Source: Endomychus coccineus
Taxonomy: Eukaryota; Arthropoda; Insecta; Coleoptera; Endomychidae
Length of the DNA stretch: 64,000 nucleotides
NCBI GenBank assembly: GCA_958510875.1
Contig: OY294067.1
Span: forward strand, 249,069,736-249,133,735
Direction of reading: 5' to 3'
Made by a program: the position numbers and the translations under genes. How positions within the stretch are numbered: the stretch's first letter is position 1; each line of letters begins with the position of its first letter. This document shows positions 1 through 12,560 of the stretch, piece by piece. The notes beneath the pieces were generated by a model. It saw only the letters and a program-made list of their open reading frames with translations, was not told where the DNA came from and made no database searches.

Positions 1-590
1 CACACAAGTTACACACAGAAGTTCTTCTGCCACAGCCAACGTGTCTGAACAAGCGCGTATAGCGTCGCGTTATCAATTTACGCTGATCCGTTGTTATCCC
101 TTGGTCACAGAAAGACGCGCTATGCTATGTCGTGTCACACACGTCAAACGTGCCTCAATTTGCGCCTACTCTAATTGAGACTATGAAAGTTAGCACCTCT
201 ATGGTGCATCCTTCACTGATATTATCCGTGCCTGCGGGAAGCTTATTAATTTGCGCCCCCCTTTTCAGTAAATACTTGACCAACAGACAGGTTAAACCTA
301 CATCATCATTGCTGTATACAATTATAAGAAAAAAACTTGAAACTTTGAAATTTGAGGGTGCACAATTGCGGAAAAATTTAAAACTTACTAGATTTCTACA
401 AAACAAAACAAAATGGGCAGAGTGCTTCTCCTGCCACCCTCCCTTCGTTACGCCCCTGGCTCGAACAATGATACTAATCATTCAGATATATCATATCTTG
501 CAATATAATGTATAATGTATCTAAAAGCAGTATTAATTTTATAAAATTATATCGACGCAATAAAATCAGTTTGCTCTCATTTTTTTACAG
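1..590 (+). other. Intron of laminin gamma-1 (partial)
   Basis: No coding signal survives in any frame. It ends in a good polypyrimidine tract and the acceptor at 589-590. Confidence 0.6.
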
Positions 591-1843
591 TCTGAGGTGT
601 GACCATTGCGAACCTAGGAAATATGGATTTTCTTCAGATGGATGTAAGGATTGCGACTGTGACAACATTGGCTCTAAAGAATTGCAGTGTGATGCTTCTG
701 GTCAATGCCCATGTTTAGACAACGTAGAAGGTCGTCGATGTGATAGGTGTAAGGAAAATAAGTATGACAGACAACGAGGATGTATCGACTGTCCAGATTG
801 TTACAATTTAGTGCAAAATGCTGCTAAAATTCATAATGACAAATACACGAAACTCAAAGATGATTTAGATGAGATTGAGAGACGTCCAACAGTTATCAAA
901 GATGATGAATTCCCCGAAGAACTCAAAAATCTTCAACAAAGCATCGATGAATTTCATGATAAAGTTATTAAAGCCACTGGTGAAAACAGCATCATACAAC
1001 AAGTTCAAAATATTAGAAACAGGGAAAAGGATATATCGAGGACATTATCTGAAATTGATGAACACGTGGAATTAGCAACAAGCAAATCAAATTTAGCTGC
1101 ACGAAATATAACAAATACCGAAAACGATTTAGACAAAACGGAAATCAAATTGAATGACATTACATATTCTTTTGAAAGTAATGGGAAGAAAGCTTTAGAA
1201 GACGCTTGGAATAGGGCAAAAGTTGTTGGGCAACAATCTGATAAAATGACCGAAATCGCTCAAGAAGCAAGAGAGCTGGCTGATGATCTCGATAAAAGAG
1301 CTACCGATTTAACAACTAATGCAGATGAAGCGAAAAACAAATCAAGTGAAGCGTATAAAATAGCCGAGAATGCCATTAATCTTCAAGATAATGTTATTAC
1401 TAAGAAAGAAAGGGAATTGAGGAGTGATTTGAATAGCATCGAGAATAACTTGAACAAAACGAAACAATTAACTGAGACAACAAGTGAAAAAGCAAAAGGA
1501 GCTAAAATGGAAGCCTTGGCGTTATTGAATCAAGTAAATAACCTAGCTATTCCTGAGGTGGACTTGTTGGAGCAAAAGAAGAAAACATCTTATATCCAAG
1601 AGGAAGCGCTTCGACTACAGCAAGAGACTGATCAATTATCAAGGGAAAATGATGATTTACTGGTCAATATTCAGGATTTAATTTTCACTGGTGAAGAAGC
1701 TCTGCTAAGGGCAGAAGAGCACCAGAATATTTTGGGGGAACAACTTAGGAATATCGAACTATTCGGGAGTCAGACAAATGCTACTGTTGAACGTGGAGAT
1801 AAACTTCTGAATACTACCAGAGAGACTTACAAAATATTGAGTG
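591..1843 (+). CDS. LanB2: Laminin gamma-1 exon: distal LE modules and first coiled-coil segment
   Basis: Acceptor after the pyrimidine tract ending ACAG at 590; donor GTACGT at 1844. Entry is phase 2 (one base completes a Gly codon) and exit is phase 1. An open frame begins upstream at 508, but 508-590 is intron. The exon carries about 1.5 LE modules, then roughly 350 residues of coil with few glycosylation sequons. Confidence 0.95.
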
Positions 1844-4800
1844 GTACGTAGCAGTTTTCACATTCATATACCACATTACATACTATAATGTAATTTTGTT
1901 ATATTTCCCGAGCGGGAAAATATCACAACTAGTTGTTTCAATCAACATATAATGTTTTATTTTTGAATGAATGTTAACGTAATGCAGTAGCGATTTTTTC
2001 AAGGTTGGGTTTATCTATTATTGATTCAATTGAGTATTCATTTCCCATTTATTATCTTGCACATCTTCCCATATGTATTCATATTTATGCTGTAAAAGTC
2101 CGTAAGGCTTGGGGTTGAACTCGCACCCCCCGTAATTTCATCACTGGGTGAACCATGGTAAGACGTGGATAACTAAGAATATTTTGATAAATTAATTCTT
2201 CAGGGAAGAAAACTTACTCAAATGAGTATTATCAGCTTTTTCTTTCTAATTTTTTTATAGAAAAAAATGTCTCCTAATATTTAGACAGAGTGTAACATTT
2301 CCAACAGTACTTAGCTTATTAATTTATGGATAGCATCAATGACAATTACTGGGTTCCCCATAATAGACTACTCATTTTATTATTTGAATTAAAATTTTTT
2401 TAGTTAACAAAACAAACTTTTTATTTTACTAAATTACAGATTACTCTTTGGGATTTATGATGACTTATAAATATTTGGCTAATTTAATTCTAACTTTTCA
2501 AAATCACGTCTTCTAAATGACCTCCACCAACTTCAACACATTTTTCAATATTAGATAAAAAGTGGTTCATTACACGGCGTAGCAAACCTTCGTCTATTCC
2601 TTCAACTTCTTCACGAATTTTGTCTTTCAGTTCCTCGATTGTACCTGGACGACTCGCAAACACTTTGGCTTTTAAATATCCTCACAGGAAAAAATAAATC
2701 CCTTTAAAGAATTCGATCTAAGCTTCCCTTCGATATTCCTAGGATAAGGGTTTGTCGATTAGCAGACCTTTTAGGACTTCTCGTAAACGCAATTCTAACT
2801 CGTTCAATATTTTCTGGTGTACGAACTGTTCTTCGACGTCCAGGCTTCTTCAAATTTCGTACAGAACCATTTTCACGCCAATGACGAACCCATAACTTAA
2901 CAGTCTTACGATTTGGCGCCTCACCCCTATTGTTGTTATTAAACTGACGCCGGAATGCACGCCTAACTTCTTCTATCGAATTGCTTCTTATGTAAGCTTC
3001 TACACAAAACACACGTTGTTGGACTGAGTAATCCATGAAAGTTCAAACGGATTTTGAAATAATGTTTCAAAGCAAAAAAATTAAATAATTATTGATGAAA
3101 ACTAACAAACTTCTCGTAGAAAAATGGCGTTCCACGAAATTGTTAATTCAAAATTTATTTGTGACAGGCGCCTACTTGATTGGTAATTTACTTAAATCCC
3201 AAAGACTACAGAAGATAATCCCACAGAGAACAACCTATTTAGTTATCTCGTAGGGAATTTATTGAAAATATAAAATGGGTAGTCTACTATGGGGAACCCT
3301 GTAGAATTATTGGGCTTAAAATTGCAGCAACTGATTTATTTTCAGATTTTATTCTATAATTTGCTTAATTTTCAGGTTCTACTTTTCAAACACAAAAAAA
3401 AGATACTTCATGAATTAGAATTCTATTGGTGTTCCCATAGACACCGATAATGCAGTTCTAAGCACCGACGGCGGTATTCCAATATCAAATATTATAAACT
3501 ATAATTTAAATATTTATTTGTAATCATTAGTAGTTCAGTTGATATTCTTATGTATTTTAACATGTAATGATAATGTTGACATTTCTCTTATATCGTGAAG
3601 TCATTGCCTAGCAACCTTTAGATCTCATTGAGCACACTCTTTAGTTGTACAATAAGAAATAGGTTATATATAACTTCTCGGGAAATTGGTCACACTAACA
3701 GATATGCTCATTATTTCCGTCTTTACGTACGTTTCGGTCTCACGACCATCATCAGAAGACTTATTAATGTCTAAAACGTGATTTCTTAAAACTTGTATCA
3801 TCACAAGGCGAATTAAATTAACTAAATTAATTAAAGGAGAATTATTATTATAAACATTATTAATAATAAATAGCAATTATAGTGCAGGTAAAATAAAAAT
3901 TAATTATGAATTCAATTTATACAATTTTTCTTTCGCGTTAATGTCGTTTCTCGGTTTATCGAACGTAGTTATAAGAACTTATTTCTAATCATTTTTTCTA
4001 TGAAAATATCATGAACTTGTTCAACGCTATTAACATCGAGAGTATGTCAGTTAGTACCTGTCAATTAGAATATAAAGTAAATTGTAGAAAGTTGTGTTGA
4101 ATAAATTCTTCCATCTTGAGTTTATTTGTGCAAGGAAGAACTGGGGAACGGTTATATTCATCCATATCTCTTAAACTCATTTTTGAATGAAATCTATCAT
4201 TTTGTAAAATCCTTCGTCAATGCCTTCAAATAGAATCCTTGTATCAAATTTGAAGCAAGTTGATACAACCACTCGGGATATATGATATATAATAAATATT
4301 CCTTTATATTTTTCTATAATTCGTCGTATCCATTATAATTCTGTTTGGAAAAATAAGTTCAATTTCTTCCAGATTTCGATAAACAGGCTCAGGAAAAGAA
4401 ACAAGCTGCACATGAAGCGTTAAGTAAAGTTCCTGAAATTCAATTAGTTATTGATCATGCCTTCGAGGAATATGAAGAAGGTCACCGAACCTTAGAAAAT
4501 GCAAAATCTTATGCCAACAATGCTCTTAAGAAAGCTTTAGAAGCAAATGATTTAGCTAAAAACGCTTCAGTGGATGCCGAAAAAATAAAAATCGAAGCAG
4601 AATTTCTTTACCAGAATACTACTGAACTAGGTAGTGAAGCAGATTTTATGGTTGGTAGAATATCGAATACTGAATCCGAATTCAAGCTACTGTTTGAACA
4701 AAACCAAAGTAATGAGACGCTGATTGCCATAGCTAAAGAAAAGGTTAGTTTCGTCTCAAGTTGTATTATCATGTTTATTCATTTATCATAATTTGTTAAA

Positions 4801-7772
4801 TAAAAAGAACTCATATAATTTAGACATTTCATGAAAATACAGTATGCCCAAGACAAGGATATTTATCGTAGGGATATCGGTGATATATGTGGAAAGAATT
4901 GCGCAACTAAAGGCCATTTATATGAAATTTCCATTACAATTTTTTATTTGCAAGTAATTTTGAAATAATCAAATTTCGTATTTTATTCCATCCTAATATT
5001 ACCGTCGAAGATGGAACAATATCAACACTTGATAGCAACTCTTTATGAGCTTTCTTGTGTTGATTCCAGCTTCAATATTCGACATTTCGTTAGTCATCAT
5101 CAACTTTTTTTTAAATACAATCTTTTAAGGTATTTTTCATTCTACACTCATTGATGGATGATGGTACGATTAAATTTCAGATCAGTTTCAGCACTGTTTT
5201 TTTTTTAACATTGTCTAGTACGAGCCTGCATTTGGAGGAAAATTTGAAAAATTGAGCATTAAGGTCACCTATGAAAGTGTTGTCACACTCATATTTGTTG
5301 TATTCGACTAAACTAATTCCAGGAAGGTGCGATTTATTTTTATGTTACGTTTTCGCGTTGTAATGAATAATTTAAAATGGTACATTTTTAAATATTTCCG
5401 TTTGCCCTCTAAACGGTTGCACTAGGATAAAAGAGAATGCTACATACTTCGGTAGAACCTTCTTCAAATGCAATTCAAAAATTTTTAGGATATGATTCTT
5501 TCAGATGTCTTAATGCATGTCCGAAAATTAAAATAACTGGAACAAAAATAGCATATATCGAGGAACTAAAGTGTGAATCGCTCGGCCAACAATCTTCACT
5601 CTCGGGATTGAAAGGCATTTTAGTCTTGTTGTATACGTCAATTTTTGAACTCTCGAAACACATCTTGAAATTAACATAAGTAATCTAAACTAAGTAGAAT
5701 TGTTAGCGGCCACACATTAGACAGGGTGTTGGAACAGTCATATTTTTTAGATATTGACATTAGTATTGATTTCACTTTGTATTTATTTTCATATAATATT
5801 GCCCGTGTGCAGGGAATTGAAATGAAACAGTTTTCTTACGTGATTAATCTTCCAACGTAGAATCCAAAAATACTTGAAATAATAGTGAAACAATGAGTGA
5901 TATAAATTTAATCCCTAGAGAACAAAAGTAACAGTCCATGAGAATCAAGACTAAACTGACATTTTTTTACGGTTCCTGAAGATAAATTGAAAAGTAAAAA
6001 ATCATTTTATGAAGGGGTATCCTCATTAGGCTTAGAGTATTTTTATGAATAGATCAGAAGAAAATTGTAATGTAAAAAAAATAAACACAAGCCTATCACA
6101 CTGAGCAAGTGACTTAAGAACGTCAAGACCACGGTCGTACAGACAGGTCTGGGGACTCGTATATTTGACATGGGTCTCTTACGTTTCGCCAAACTCTTAG
6201 TCCCTCGCTCAGCCACTAGCTAGCGCTTGGATCGGTAAAACGATTTCTTTCCGGAATCGCAAGCAGTGTTACTAAGTATTCCGATTTGAGAGAGGAATAG
6301 AACTGTTACTCTTGTCAAAATGTATTACTCACCTTAGAAATAACTTCCCCTTTTTCGTTAAACATGACGCACACATAAATCGTTAAAACGATTTCTATCC
6401 GGAATCGCAAGCATCCACTTTTTTCGCATTTCCCCATTTTTCGGCTTAAAAAACATAAGTTTTCTGCTTTACACTTCTGTACCACGTTTTACATTTCGGC
6501 ACAATGGGTTTCGTAATTTGTTTCTAAAAACGCAGGTATTCCTTGTGTTTTCAAGTCAACTGACAGTTGTCTGGGAACACGGTCGTATACGTGCCAGGGA
6601 ATATCCCTCGCCACCCGTGACGTCTTTTGATACTACGCGACAGTCGACGCTTAGCGGTCCCACTTCTCACATAGGAAACAGCCCCGAGTTTCCAGACCTG
6701 TATGTACGACCGTGGTCAAGACCAATTACATTTTTGACCCCTATGCGAATGATTCTCTGGACATTTTACTCAATGTCATTATATTTAGATAGTCGGCAAG
6801 TATACGTCCTTAAATTTTCCTTAAAGAGATACACATTGTCATCGACAATAATAATCTATTCATTTGTCTTCATAAATTATGGATCTCATGTTATCCTTAG
6901 ATCCTTTTTAACAAGTTGGAGGAATTTGTTTGCTCCTTGTTGGGAGCATTTCCATTTCTCTTGGTCCTGGACTATTGTCTCATTATCTCGACTTCCGTTC
7001 ATTAACATTTTCTGATTTACATTATCAACCATCTTCGAGATGTCAAACAGAACGGTTTAGTATATATGACCAGAGAATCTGCACCATCGTTGGTAAAGCC
7101 ATCAGCTATTTCCTGTCCTATATTGGCACTAAATTAGATTGACCTGCATTATATGAATCTTGGAGATCTTTATCAATGATATTTTGAAACAAAGTTTAAT
7201 AACGGGCATGTCTTTTTATATAAAGTACAATAATTGTAAGTACATGCTTAGCACCTGAAGAAACCAATGTTTGATTTGAAGTGAAGTTCCAAGCTTACCC
7301 CCAATTATCACCACATTTTTCATTGAAATATTACAGAGTTCTCACCTATTGTGGGAAAATAAGTCTCAAGCTAGTCGCAGACTGTAAACCTGATTCGTTT
7401 AATGTCATTTGAACTTTTATATCTTTTTAGGTTGGTATAGCTGGCAAAGAAACTCAAGAAGCCACTTCAAAAGTCAATAATTTGCTCGTTAGCGTACAAG
7501 AAATTATAAATGAACTTGAAAATTTACCAGAAATCAATGAAGATGCCCTAGACCAACTAGAAGTTAAGTTTAAACGTGCAGAAGAGCGCGTAAAAGAAGC
7601 GAGGCTAGAAGAAAAATTATTAGACCTTCAAAAGCAACAAAAAGAACAAAATGATTTAGTTGCAGAGTACGAAAGAGAAATTCTCAGATTACAGAAAGAC
7701 GTGGATAATATCGAACAAATAGCAAAGTCACTACCAGATGGCTGCTTCAACAGAGTTGAACTCGAACCTTAA
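591..7772 (+). CDS. LanB2: Laminin subunit gamma-1, C-terminal part (3 last exons; 5' end outside window)
   Basis: Exons 591-1843, 4373-4743 and 7431-7772 join in frame (phase 2 entry, then phase 1 and phase 0 introns) and end in TAA. They encode about 655 residues: the end of one laminin EGF-like module (C-x2-C, then GCKDCDC), a complete LE module (CDCDNIG to CIDC), the start of the coiled coil at CPDCYNLV, about 590 residues of heptad-rich coil (domains II/I), and the C-terminus with SLPDGCFN. In the family, gamma-1 pairs with alpha and beta chains into the secreted basement-membrane heterotrimer; the Cys-pair at the coil start and the near-terminal Cys make interchain disulfides. The order, CPxCY motif and LPxGCFN tail are specific for gamma-1-type chains, as opposed to beta chains. 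Every splice site is canonical (for example ag/TCTGAGG at 591, GTACGT at 1844). The upstream LN, LE and L4 exons lie left of the window. A second laminin gamma gene follows downstream on the same strand. Confidence 0.96.
2349..3301 (-). mobile_element. Internally deleted Tc1/mariner-related element
   Basis: Terminal inverted repeats of about 31 bp (CTGGGTTCCCCATAATAGAC at the left, complemented at the right by GGGGAACCCTG) are flanked by TA on both sides. On the minus strand, 3036-2704 encodes a transposase helix-turn-helix region (RKTVKLWVRHWRENGSV, GRRRTVRTPENIERVR). The C-terminal tail survives at about 2690-2500 (GYLKAKVFASRPGTIEELKD, HFLSNIEKCVEVGGGHLEDV). The catalytic DDE middle is missing, so the copy cannot move itself. 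It sits in a laminin gamma-1 intron. Confidence 0.85.
3670..3900 (-). mobile_element. Penelope-like element terminal-repeat relic
   Basis: It is similar to the terminal repeats of the Penelope-like element at 16809-18246 ('aaattggtcac' and the ribozyme-like block) but lacks any coding remnant. It appears to be a solo end in the laminin gamma-1 intron. Confidence 0.55.
3719..3760 (-). ncRNA. Hammerhead-ribozyme-like motif (copy 1)
   Basis: Read on the minus strand: GTCTT, CTGATGA, T, GGTC-GTGA-GACC, GAAAC, GTAC, GTA, AAGAC. Stem I is 5 perfect pairs (GTCTT/AAGAC), stem II 4 pairs with a GUGA loop, stem III 2 pairs. CUGANGA and GAAA core boxes are intact and the cleavage triplet would be GUA. 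One extra U lies between the core and stem II. Hammerhead motifs are known on Penelope-like elements. Confidence 0.65.
4373..4743 (+). CDS. LanB2: Laminin gamma-1 exon: middle coiled-coil segment
   Basis: Acceptor TTCTTCCAG ends at 4372; donor GTTAGT at 4744. The 371-nt exon enters in phase 1 (Asp codon split G|AT) and leaves in phase 0, reading DFDKQAQEK to IAIAKEK. Ala/Glu/Lys-rich heptads continue the coiled coil. Confidence 0.94.
6130..6714. mobile_element. hAT-type MITE, copy 1 (585 bp)
   Basis: The terminal repeat CACGGTCGTACAGACAGGTC and its complement at the right end are flanked by a perfect 8-bp duplication GTCAAGAC (6122-6129 and 6715-6722). There is no transposase. A second copy lies at 31389-31945. 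The copy contains an internal duplication of a CGATTTC..CCGGAATCGCAAGCA block (about 6240 and 6388). The 8-bp duplication fits the hAT superfamily. Confidence 0.85.
7431..7772 (+). CDS. LanB2: Laminin gamma-1 terminal coding exon
   Basis: Acceptor CTTTTTAG ends at 7430; stop TAA at 7770-7772. The exon encodes VGIAGKETQE and about 113 residues of coil, ending SLPDGCFNRVELEP. The Cys corresponds to the gamma-chain C-terminal Cys that bonds to the beta chain. Human gamma-1 has its integrin-required Glu third from the end; here Glu lies second and fourth from the end. Confidence 0.96.
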   Translation, partial: VGIAGKETQEATSKVNNLLVSVQEIINELENLPEINEDALDQLEVKFKRAEERVKEARLEEKLLDLQKQQKEQNDLVAEYEREILRLQKDVDNIEQIAKSLPDGCFNRVELEP

Positions 7773-8779
7773 CTCCATTATAGTTAAAATAGTTACGTGT
7801 TCAGCTTTAATAATTACTGCCATTTCATCCAATTCCTTGAAAGTATTAAGTAATAAATGGCCAAAATGCTTAGTGAAAGTGCCTTATTTAGTAAGTACAC
7901 TTGATTTGTAATTAAAGTTATTGTTTTTAGTTTGACAGTTCATTAACAAAATGTAGCCTTTCAAATTTATTTTTTATATTTTTATACCAAAGATGGTTGA
8001 TAGATACTGAAATCAGTGAGATTATTACATTTAGTTGAATTAGTGTTCATTCGTTTACGAAAATATCCATTTACAATGTGTTCTATTTTTATTATCCCTA
8101 CTTTTATTCTGTAATAACTCTTTATAATATATAAAACTGGATAGTGTTATTTGTTTACATTCTCCTTATTCCCCTATGCTCACTGGGCTTATATAGAATT
8201 AATTTTTGGAGCTAAATATTTTGCCGCTCGATCGGCTTTGTCTAACTTTCAAATTAACATCAACTGTCTAACATAAAATAGCAGTTTTTACAATTTGAGA
8301 ATTTTCGGAAGCGGTGAAGGAGATGCGAAAAGTATTTTAAAAAATCAATAAGCCCTTCCAAATGAAAAACACATTGAATTCATGTATTATATCTCTAAAA
8401 ATGTCCAGGAAGTGACTTATTTTGAGTTTCGAACTGAGACTAATACAACTGGATCTAAAAGAAAAGTTTTAAAGCTCTTCCAGATTCAATGAATTTGGAC
8501 AATTAGTTCAGGGCTGTCACCTTTGAAACTCGAAACCTGTTCTATCAATGCGTGGCATGCGCTTGGTTCTCCCAAAAAATTCCCAATAAATCTGTGGGGA
8601 TGGTGGAACAGCGATTTCATCGTATGGCTCATTCCGCTGAAGAGCTCTTGAGAAAGCCAAATAGTAGCTATACGTAACTGATTGATGTATTGTCACTGTT
8701 CAACCTGGAGAACCAAAACTTTGTGTCTATCCAACCACTTTTGTAATTGCACAAATCCTGTAAGTAACCATATCAGGAA
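7773..8779. other. Intergenic, no gene recognised
   Basis: 3' flank of laminin gamma-1, then about 600 bp possibly belonging to the 5' side of the decayed BEL/Pao element. No coding signal was recognised in 7860-8680. Confidence 0.4.
7852..7857 (+). terminator. Polyadenylation signal of laminin gamma-1
   Basis: AATAAA lies about 80 nt after the stop codon, in AT-rich 3' sequence. Confidence 0.6.
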
Positions 8780-10810
8780 AATTATTAATCATACAAAAAT
8801 TATGGAGATGCAAACTTTCATGGGACGAAACAATTCCAATGAAATTGCATATGAAATGGTTGAAATTCAAGGATCAACTTCAAATAATAAATGAGTTAAA
8901 ACTGCCACGACATGCTCTATTAAAGGATCCAATTCGTGTAGAACTTCATGGATTTTCCGATGCATCAGAATCTGCATATAGTGCATGTGTTTATTTAAAA
9001 TTTGGAAATTTTGAAGAAGCTGTTGAAACAAATTTATTATGCGCGAAGTCGAGAGTAGCTCCATTACGTAACGTTACCACGCCTAGAGCTGTGCGGAGCG
9101 GTACTTCTCGCTCATTTAATGGAAAAGGTAAGGAACTCCATCAACATAAATGTAAATGAAAATTATTACTGGTGTGATTCAACTATCACATTGAGATGGA
9201 TGCGGGCTTCACCTAACAGGTGGAAGACCTTTGTTGCTAATCGTATGGCCGACATTCAACAAATTACAAAGATCTGCCAGGTCAGGAAATAATTCAGCTG
9301 ATATAATTGCGAGGGGGATTACTCCAAAAGAATTACTGAAATCTAACTTGTGGCTCAAAGGTCCATGTTGGTTAGAGAAAAATTCCGAAGAATGGCCAAT
9401 TGAACATTACCAAGAAAATCCCAATTTACCTGAAAAACGAAACACTGTGCCTACTATAACTCTAACGACTGTATCAACAGATTTCAATATATTTGGAAGG
9501 TTTTCTTCTTTGTTTAAATTGCAAAGGGTCATAGCATATTGTATAACATTTCAATATCACATGCCCAGCAGACAAAAGAAGAGTTGGTGTATGAAGAGTA
9601 AGCGAAACTCGAAACGCACTGTACACATTAATAAAAATTTCTTAGGAACAACATTTCAAACAGGAGCTCTTAAATCTTGCTAAATGAAAAGCAGTTGGTA
9701 TAAAAAGTAGCATTTTATCACTTAATCCACTTTTGGACAATCAAAACCTTATCCGTGTGGGCGGTCGAATTCGAAATTCTGATTTTTCCTTTGTTAAAAA
9801 ACGTTCAAACATTCTGCCTGCAAAACATATGTTAACAAATCTTGTACTTAGAAATGAGCATGAAAGAATATTTTATGTGATCCAGATGCAATGTTATCAT
9901 CAATCCGTGAGCGAATCTGGCCAATTTCAGGAAAAACAGCATCTTCGAAAATTGTACATGATTGTGAAAAATGTTTCAAAGTAAATTCAAGCGGTATTAC
10001 TTATCCAATGGGGTCTTTACCAGAATTTAGGTTTCCCATTCTTTAATGTAGGAGTAGACGATGCTGGTCCCATCTTGCTGAAAGACACGTAATCCTAAAT
10101 TCGTATGTTTTTCAACTAAGTCAGTTCATTTAGAGGCAAACCGAAAAATACGTATTCCGATAATGGAACTAACTTTGTAGGTGCCAATTCCGAGCTGATA
10201 GAATTATCACACTTTGCAAACAATAAAATCAATCAAACTATCATTCAAAACACTTAAGCTGAAGACAATATATCGTGCACTTCATATCACCCAGATCTCC
10301 ACATTTTGGAGGTCTCTGGGAAGCAGGTATCAAGTCAACTAAAGCACATTTGCGGAGAGTTGTGGGCAATGTCACTCTCACATTTGAGGAATTGTATACA
10401 TGTATAACACAGATTGAGGCAGTTCTTAACTCACGTCCTGTAAGTACGTTGTCATCAGATCCTAATGACCTTGATCCATTAACCCCTGCCCATTTCCTTA
10501 TTGGAAAATAGCTATTTGCAATTCCGGATCCCAATGTGATGGACATCAAAGAAGGTCGACTCTCCAAATTTCAACGAATTCAAAACTAACCCAACATTTT
10601 TGGATTCGTTGGAGTAAAGAACACGTGTCCGACTTACAAATCAAAATGAAGTGGGAAAGAAACTACTTTAGTACTGGTGTACTTGTGTTGATCAAAGAAG
10701 ACAACCTGCCCCCATTAAAATGGCAGCTTGGACGAGTTCAAACATTGCATCCCGGTCCTGATGGTGTTATTCGAGTTGTCACGATAAAGGTAATCGACTA
10801 AGTGTTCAAA
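8780..10810 (+). mobile_element. Decayed BEL/Pao retrotransposon pol
   Basis: Fragments appear in pol order across frameshifts and stops. First is RT/RNase H text (WDETIPMKLHMKW, VELHGFSDASESAYSACVY, LLCAKSRVAPL, then WCDSTITLRWM). Next is the integrase zinc-binding region (GGRIRNSDFS), the integrase core ([56 protein letters not shown]) and a DUF5641-like tail to about 10810. 'FxDASxxAYxACVY' and '[13 protein letters not shown]' are BEL/Pao signatures. Many stops make it a pseudogene. Confidence 0.88.
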
Positions 10811-11008
10811 CGTGCAGTGTCAAGGTTATGTGAGTTGTCTGTCCATTCTGATAAGCTTATATAACATTTTTTAATGCGAACAGACATTTTTTGATAGTTT
10901 TAGTTAATTAATCAATGATTAATGAATGTTTGTATTTTTGGAATTGAATTTGTCATTCCTTCTATTTGGTATGATATATTGAAAGGTCTACCTTTCAAGG
11001 CGGGCAGT

Positions 11009-11500
11009 ATGTTAAAGCTTAACTTATTCATATTTTTATACATATTGACAATAATTATGGCAAGTCATTTAAAGCATAGTCAAAGTATACAGGTCTGCCG
11101 GAGCCTCCCTTCCATCGGGAATAAACGAAATAAACGACCAATCAGCTTGCACTCGAATTTTAAAAAGAGTAGAAGGGAGGCTCCGGCAGACCTGTATACT
11201 TTGACTATGATTTGAAGTATCTTGTTCTGTGTGTTCTATTATAGCCTCTGTGAATGTGAATGTATTTTCGTCACATCTGGAATCCAGTCGTAAATGGGAT
11301 TTTTGTGTCAATTTTGCATCAGCCGACCAAGTATTATCGCTGAGTTGGCATGGTCCTGCTTATTATCGGTACTTCTAAGAATTGTTTGTGTTGCCTGGGA
11401 ATTTCTGGTCAACAGATATGTAGCCAATGATAGCAGCTACTACCCTCCTTTACAAACCCTACTTAGTCTAAAATGTGCCTGAAGTAAACGACTTTTAGAA
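11009..11500 (+). repeat. Presumed 3' LTR of the BEL/Pao element
   Basis: A GGCGGGCAGTA purine-rich tract at about 11000 is followed by TGTTAAAGC, resembling the polypurine tract/LTR junction of BEL elements. The right border is not defined. The segment is interrupted by the MITE at 11075-11209. Confidence 0.45.
11075..11209. mobile_element. 135-bp MITE with long inverted repeats
   Basis: About 39-bp inverted ends (CATAGTCAAAGTATACAGGT...; complement at 11171-11209) around a 57-bp centre, flanked by an 8-bp duplication ATTTAAAG/ATTTGAAG (11067-11074, 11210-11217). It forms a near-perfect hairpin inside the BEL LTR. hAT-type by duplication size. Confidence 0.8.
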
Positions 11501-11534
11501 AAGGAAGAATTACAACGAGCAACATTGTTACTTA

Positions 11535-12028
11535 CAATAACAAGGACCATATCATCAATATTGTAATCAAAACGTTAACCTGGAGAATTACAACTTTAGG
11601 TAAACTAGCTTTTATAAAATAAGGCGACTCAATTGCTTTAGTGTTGTTTGTACATAAATGAATATAGGTGTTAATAAATAACTTAAAATCATCAATTGCT
11701 ATTTCTTCAACCAATTACCATCATACTGAGTCATACAAGAAGTGTAAACAACAGCAGCATTCAGCGCAGATATATTAGGGAGACAAAGATTGGCGGAGCA
11801 CTCTTTAAGAAGACGTCTAACCCAGGTGCCGAGGTTGGCGATAGTTTTGGCTCCAAACGTGATGTCTCCGAGTGTATTGACAGTCATAGGTGATCGAATC
11901 TGCGGTAAATTGAAAATATCTTGTTCTCTAGAATAGCAACAAAGAACCTTTACTGCAAATATTTCGGCTATCTGTTGCTCGTTATCACAAATGGAACTGT
12001 CAGGGTTGGTGAGAATTAGAATTTTCAC
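11535..12028 (-). pseudogene. Unrecognised decayed coding region
   Basis: Minus-strand reading gives 109 residues (12028-11699: MKILILTNPDSSICDNEQQ..., TVNTLGDITFGAKTIANLGT, LNAAVVYTSCMTQYDGN). After a one-base shift it continues for about 58 residues (EEIAIDDFKLFINTYIHLC, IESPYFIKASLPKVV). Composition is protein-like and the shift joins two compatible frames. I do not recognise the family; a transposon or virus-derived origin is possible but unproven. Confidence 0.4.
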
Positions 12029-12394
12029 TTTCGAAGATAAATGACATAAGTAACTTCTTTATATCCTGACATGATTCAATATTTTCTTAGTAGGAAAATT
12101 GTATAACGAGCTACAGAGATTTACAAATGTAGCAAAGGACGAAGTGGAAAGGTTAAATATAAATTAGTAAGGAGACAATATTGTAACTACTGAAATTGTG
12201 AATTCTATAAAGTAGGAGAGCTAATCTCGAAATGTAATTATTTCATGGATAATTGGTGCAATATAGATTAACACTTATCGAAAATATCGTCAGTGTGTAG
12301 AGGACACTATACACTATTTATTGCACTGAAGTGAAGTAAGGTGTACTTGGATTAGAATAAACGTAGGATGCCATGATTGTGTATGTTGCACCAC

Positions 12395-12560
12395 AACGTA
12401 TCAGCCGTACTATTTTTATAATTATCAAATCGAAACGGAAGTTGATGCGAATATCGAGATCAGTTGAATATATGATGATCGACTAGAACCATTCAGAAAA
12501 TTCATCGATAATGGTTGTGAATACGGAAATTAGAGTTCGATAGTTTCCAAAGACAATCCA
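12395..12560 (+). repeat. Dispersed repeat, copy A
   Basis: About 165 bp similar to 14880-15045 in the same orientation (shared text: TCAGAAAATTCATCGATAAT, GTTTCCAAAGACAAT). The two copies flank the Tc1 and RNase H relics. Confidence 0.7.

Noticed and set aside
508..590. Upstream open frame preceding the laminin exon, starting at ATG 508
   Set aside because: A clear polypyrimidine tract and AG at 589-590, together with homology beginning at 591, show that this is intron, not the gene start.
5437..5679. 80-codon frame in laminin gamma-1 intron
   Set aside because: Overlaps an equally long frame on the other strand, no recognisable motif; not enough to call a gene.
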